DNA of 64,000 nt from Rhopalosiphum padi (taxonomy: Eukaryota > Arthropoda > Insecta > Hemiptera > Aphididae), in NCBI RefSeq assembly GCF_020882245.1, contig NC_083598.1, positions 310,001 through 374,000 on the forward strand. The letters run 5' to 3'. How positions within the stretch are numbered: position 1 is the stretch's first letter; each line of letters opens with the position of its first letter. Below the pieces are notes generated by a model, which was not told the DNA's origin, made no database searches, and saw nothing but the letters and a program-made list of their open reading frames with translations. Below, piece after piece: positions 58,508-64,000 of the stretch. Made by a program: the position numbers and the translations under genes.

Positions 58508-59904
58508 TTGAAGAAACCCTGATCTTTAATGACCGTACTAATTTTTCAGCAGTCGTACAAAATAAGACAAGTATAATACTACAGTTAGATAAAATATCAG
58601 AATATTTAATATAATTAAGTTGCATCATAGGTTATAGTCTCCGCGTAGTCGTTAAATAGTAAATTAATGATATTTAATAAATTATATAGGACTTAAATAA
58701 GTGTACATGTATCTTTTTAGATCAAAATGTTAAATGAGGAAATCATAAACGTAAATAAATACTCAAACGAGTCAAACGTATGAAATTAAATACTTTATTC
58801 GTGGTATAATCGAGCGAGATATCTAGGTACACCTAAATGCAAATAAACTAATTTTTTTTTTTGAAAAAAACTTGGTTTGAGAGTAGAAACTCATCGTATA
58901 GTTTTGGATACATGGTAAAACATTTGTATGCAACGATATTTAATGAAAAATAATTAGACAATTGACAAAGAAATAAACGCGTATTTATATTTTATTATAC
59001 TACCTATATTATTTTGCCAAAACTTATACCAGTTTTACCTGATTATGTGTATAATGCACTGAGAGTGATATATTATGTAGGAACTAGGTAGCTATATTAG
59101 CTAACGTGCATAAAATCCCACCATATGTCCATCACGTGTAATTTTTTGTCAGTCAAACGTGAGCAAAGTGCAAATTATTATAATTAGTCAGTATTATGTA
59201 TTATCAATCATGTATCAGACTTTTCAAACCAACCTGAATTGGCCCAAATATATTGAGTGCATGTTTTATTGTACATCTTTTTTATAAATAAAAAATAACA
59301 ACTATGGACATTCAATATACAACGTAAATGTCAGGAAAAGAGTTTGATAAATTGAATAATCCAAGGTTTACATGGACACATGCAATATACACAATATGTA
59401 TACAATTAGCATTACTTACAGGCATGCTGTTTGCGATTTGATTAACTTGATTGATAAACATTTATAGTATTTACACATGTAGGCCAGTGTTGATTAATAA
59501 CAAGTGCCTCCTCTAATCAATGACATCTATATATCACGTGATCTACTAAATTTTAATAGTTTTAGATACACAAAAACATAATGTATGTGTCATTGCATCA
59601 TTGAATACCATACTATACAATATTTATTAAGATTAGAATACTTGATGATTAATGGAGTATTAAATAGACTGAAATCATAAATTGTGTTGCTTAAAAATTA
59701 AAATATTATTTTATTGTAAAAAATCTGTGAGTTTTCTTTAAACATTAAAATGTACATCTAAAAAGTTATTTCAAGAGATCTTTCTATAAATCATAGAATA
59801 TAATATTACATCATAGTTTCATGTTTTTGTAGAGGTTATCAGCTGACAGCTACCATAATAAAATGTATAAATAAATTAAAATTTTAGCTTCATTTATGTA
59901 AACT
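58508..59904. other. Intergenic, 3' flank of DNA2
   Basis: AT-rich; no reading frame, repeat end or RNA gene recognised. Confidence 0.5.
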
Positions 59905-62900
59905 TCACATTTGAGGTAGTTTTATAATATTAGTAATATGGCTGAACAAGCTATTGAAAGTTTCATAATTTTTCATTGTGGTTACATCACCAATCATTAT
60001 TAGCTTATGCTTTGCTCTTGTTATAGCAACAGTTATTCTTCTTTTATCATTCAATATACCTATATCCTTAATAAATATAATTGATAAAAATTAATAAAGT
60101 GTACAATAAAAAAAAAAAATTAATTACATTACTTTGGCAACAGTATTTTTTGTACATGAGTAAATTATAACTTCTTTATCACGTCCCTGATATTGATCTA
60201 CTGTATTGACTTCAATTTCTGAATGCATAGAACCCATCTCATTTTTTAAGAGTGCTACTTGGGCTCTATAAGGGGCAATGACACCAATTGATTTAGCTAA
60301 AAGTCCACCCTAGTAACACAAAAACAAAATCAATACATAAAAAAAAAACATTTAAATATTTTAATTTACTTGAATTAAAAGCAAAACAATTTTTCTGATA
60401 ACATTAATTTCTATTAAATTTGTGTCTGCTGAACTACTATTGACAGTTCCTGTATCTAAGAGTAAAACAGACTTATTTAAATCTGATGATACAATATCTT
60501 TACACCATTCATTATCAACCTAAAATTAAAGTGTATTAATTTATTTTCAAAATAAAAAAAATGTTAAAAAATATAAGCTTACTTTTATTTTATTAAGTTT
60601 TAGGGTTGCATATTTTACAATATTATTGGCACACTGTAAACTTCCATTATAAGTATATTTGTTGGCAAGTTCTGCTATAGGACCATTCATTCGATACTGT
60701 ACATGAAGTATAGAAGTAACAGATGGCCTATCTAATCTTTCAAACATACTAACATCCATACCTAATTCTCTGAAATAGTTAAATTACTATGATTTATATT
60801 TTTTCTATTTTAACTGACAGTATTAGATTTAAATATTACTTTGCTTTTTTATTTTTTATTAAAGGTGGTAGTTGTTGTGGATCACCAACTAAAACAAACA
60901 TCTTGGACGAATGAAGAGCTGCAATAATTGATGACTGTACCACTTGGGTAGCTTCATCTACAATGCATACGTCAAATTTACGTTTTTTAAGTAATGCGTG
61001 TCCACATCCAAGGCATGTCACACCAACAATATTCTATCATAACATTTTTTGTTCTTATTAAACATTAAACACAAAAAGATAATTTGAAGAGCAGCACAAT
61101 ACCACTTGATTGTATAGTTTTGATAATTTTTCAGGGGTGTCACAACGTTGAGAGACTACTTCATCACATTTTCCCCACAAGTCTGGATGAATACGTGTCT
61201 TTGAACCCAATCTCAAAAAATCAATTTTATTTTTATGTAATAACAACAATAAGTTATCAACAGCTGAATGAGTGTGAGAAGTAACCAACACTGACCGACC
61301 CATCAGTACAAGTAGCTGAATAAGAGCAACCACAGTTGATGTTTTACCAGTTCCAGGCATACCTTTAATGAGTGCATAGTTATCTGCAGTCAATGTTTTA
61401 ATAATAGCAGACTTTTGTGATGAATTTAAATTTAAAGTTAATCCTGAGCTTTTAATGAATGAATTTAAGTGATTATCTGATGATAAGAATGAAGGTATTT
61501 CTTTATCAATAATAAATTTTCTCAATTGAGCTGAATTTTCACTAGGTTCCAATAAAAGTGCTAAACTAGAAAAATTAAAAGGTATGATTGATTGTGACTC
61601 ATATTTATCTATATGGAATTCACTAGATCCTAGTTTGGATAAATCTCTGAAAAGAAAATTAATTTTGTTTAATATAAAATTAATAATTTTGTTTATTTAT
61701 TTTATTTTACCTATCTAATAAAACATCAATTGATGTTTCAGTTATGGCTGAAATAAAACCAGTAGCAACTGCATTTCGCCGTCTAGTACTGACAACTATA
61801 TAATTATTAACAGAGAAATTAGTAAATTTGATTTTATCAGACTTGTCTGATTTTTCCATTGTATTTAAATAATATCGGTTACTCTGTTCTTTTACCACAT
61901 TTTTAATTTTTAACAAACTAATACAGTTTCCACGTTTCTCACTGAAAAAATATAAATTAGCTTAATACATCTCCAACATAAGAATAAATACAATATATTA
62001 TCACTAACCGCTCAAGAAATGACAAAGTCCATAAATCACTAGATTTAGCACATAAATTATCTCCAGTGTTTTCAATTGAATTCTCCAACAGTAAAAAAGC
62101 AGTCCACTGCATTACATAATTAATATGTTCAGATTTTAAATGACTAATAGCTTGAGGCCCTAATCTTTTTAATGGATTATGAAGATCTAATTTTTCAAAA
62201 CCTTCTTTGCTATAATTTTAGTTTTTTTTTATAAATATGTAAACAACAAAATAAAAAATAATATAGTAAATAATAATATAAATAATTAAATGAAAAAAAA
62301 TGTAATTTTACCTCAAAACAGCACTACATGCTGTTAAATAAGGACATTTTGAGCATGCACTGTGATGGTTTATGGGTTCAGGCAATGTTGGAATATAGTC
62401 ATCAATAGGATCTGAAATCATTTTATTTGTGTTCAAGTAGTGAACAAGTCGATTCCTCAGCATTATCAAATCTCGTTTTTCTCTATGACTAACATTGACT
62501 TGAGTCAATACATTTTCTCTGCAACCATAAAATATGTATTGATAATTAATTAATTATAAAGTGATAACTTACTATATAAATTTACCTGAGATATAATAAT
62601 AAGCCTGAATCTACATTCATACCCAATTCCTTCATCATTATTATATACAATAACACTTGACCACGATGCTCCTCACTTCCAGAAGCTCGGCCAGTTTTCA
62701 ACTCAATAGGCATTATTTTGGTTGTACCATCATAATTAGCTTGTACAGTAATATCAACTTTACCTTTAATACCAAATGCTGGTACCCATAAGTTATCTTC
62801 TATATCTTCAATCGATAATATTTCGCCTTGCCAAGTATTTTTTTCTTTTCTTCTAATATAATTGTTGATTATTAAAATGCATTATGGAATCAAAATTTAT

Positions 62901-63764
62901 AAAAAAAAGTCAAGTTTTAAAACAATAGTATAAAAAAATATTTCATAAAATTGAATTTGTTTAAATCCCTAGCCATTTAATTGGAGATATATTTTACAAG
63001 ATAATGATATTAATATCAATATTGATGAATATCATTCAAGTATAACTTACATTTGATTACCAACCAAATAAGTTTTAACAAAGGTTTGAATTTTTGGTAT
63101 AAAATCCATAAGCTCTTTTTTAGTAGTTTCAAAACTCATATCAGATTCATATAGGGTATGCACGAAACCTGGACTATTAATCATTTCATCTATTACAGTT
63201 TTGATGTCTTTTTGACTAAACTGCTTTCTTTTTAAAACCTATGAACAGTGAATTTTATAAAATAAAAGACTTAATAATTTAATAATTAATTTACCGTTTG
63301 AAGTAATTGGTGGATAAGTGTTCCAATAACCATAACAGCAGAGGAACAGTCGAGTCCTTTATATATATCTGCAAGAATCGAACGCCGCGAACAAAATAAT
63401 GATCCAACAATTGTTGTCCCAGACACCAAAAAGTCCGAGTGTCTGGTAACAAAACCATGATCATTATTTACTGACCAGTGATCGTTGACTTTTTTCGCCA
63501 TTACAGTTACTATATCTCCTACTTCAAATAAACTATGAAGCCTATACACACATTTAATCATACACGAGACTTAATAAGTATCAAGAAAGTATATACAATT
63601 AATACTTGAGAAGTAATAAAATAATAAAGATTTACCAAGTACCACTGAGATAACATACATCTTCTTCATAACTTTTACAGGAAGTCAAAGTCAAGCAAAT
63701 TTTTCCAAAATCTTTTTCAAATTTTTTTACAATGCATCGATGGGGTTCAATTAAATTTATATCA
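59905..63764 (-). CDS. DNA2: DNA replication ATP-dependent helicase/nuclease DNA2, 5' end outside the window
   Basis: Cuts flaps during Okazaki fragment maturation and resects broken ends. Exons 63764-63636, 63541-63295, 63238-63051, 62852-62586, 62518-62312, 62209-62009, 61941-61711, 61646-61103, 61033-60840, 60769-60583, 60519-60370, 60309-60133 and 60066-59905 join in frame (2884 nt, about 960 residues). The first exon starts in mid-codon, so roughly 100 N-terminal residues lie beyond 64000. The nuclease shows SGTTIVGSLFCSRRSIL (first iron-sulfur Cys), GIKGKVDIT, MPIELKTGRAS, HRGQVLLY and CSKCPYLTAC (other Cys). The helicase shows GMPGTGKTS (motif I), IVDEATQ (II), VGDPQQLPPL (III), VQYRMN (IV), NTVDQYQGRDKEVI (V) and VAITRAKHKL (VI). 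All key residues are present; introns are short. Nuclear and possibly mitochondrial. Confidence 0.95.
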
Positions 63765-64000
63765 CTAGAATATATTTTTTTAAATATAAAATATTATGTT
63801 ACAAGTGTACAGTGGCACCGACCACTATGTAAAAGTATTGCAGATGTAATACCTAATTTAAGTGAATGGGTCTGTGATAGTAGTCCATAGAATATAAGTA
63901 TATAAGTTTAAGGTTACAGATATTTGAATAAAAGTACATTAAACTTATTTTGTATTTTAGTAGACAAAGTCACTACCTAGTTATTTCCTACTATCTAAGA
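63765..64000. other. DNA2 intron at the right edge
   Basis: Upstream of the first visible DNA2 exon. No further exon can be read on the minus strand before the window ends. Confidence 0.5.

Overview
The window is AT-rich animal DNA with split genes, canonical GT/AG introns and dense, nested transposon debris. The mix of MULE/FLYWCH, hAT (CGGBP1-like and MYM-like) and integrase-type (KRBA2-like) elements is what I would expect of an aphid (Hemiptera: Aphididae). That assignment is inference; no species marker was identified.

Five conventional host genes could be reconstructed by hand. (1) A partial xylulose kinase on the minus strand has exon 1 near 8.3-8.4 kb and exon 2 at 312-551; the rest runs off the left edge, and its 7.8-kb first intron is packed with transposons. 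(2) A SAC3D1-like SAC3/GANP protein on the plus strand (21236-25034) has seven exons that join in frame to 324 aa. (3) NAD(P)H-hydrate epimerase (26989-27729, minus) is a single exon. (4) A secreted single-domain angiotensin-converting enzyme (M2 peptidase) on the minus strand has ten coding exons between 33899 and 49202 plus a probable non-coding first exon near 52 kb; they join in frame to 635 aa with all catalytic residues present. (5) The DNA2 nuclease-helicase (59905-63764, minus) has thirteen exons here; its N-terminus lies past the right edge. These genes do not form a pathway.

Most of the remainder is mobile DNA. A nearly full-length RTE-like APE/RT retrotransposon (13532-16684) has a target-site duplication and one frameshift. 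An integrase-type element with long inverted repeats (913-3600) contains a hAT element and a palindromic MITE. At least three short hAT elements share a related terminus and have perfect 8-bp duplications. A MULE (29882-31209) joins a FLYWCH start to a transposase core. Several other MULE-like inverted-repeat elements keep fragments of transposase.

Layout: 0.3-8.4 kb xylulose kinase and intronic transposons; 8.5-21.2 kb intergenic with the retrotransposon and hAT copies; 21.2-25.0 kb SAC3D1; 25.0-27.7 kb a hAT MITE and the epimerase; 28.2-32.3 kb a MULE cluster; 33.9-52.1 kb ACE with a 10-kb repeat-filled intron; 52.1-59.9 kb intergenic with a 760-bp palindrome; 59.9-64.0 kb DNA2. I found no tRNA, rRNA, CRISPR or prokaryote-type features. 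No wholly new biological system is evident; the most unusual material is the structure of the transposons.
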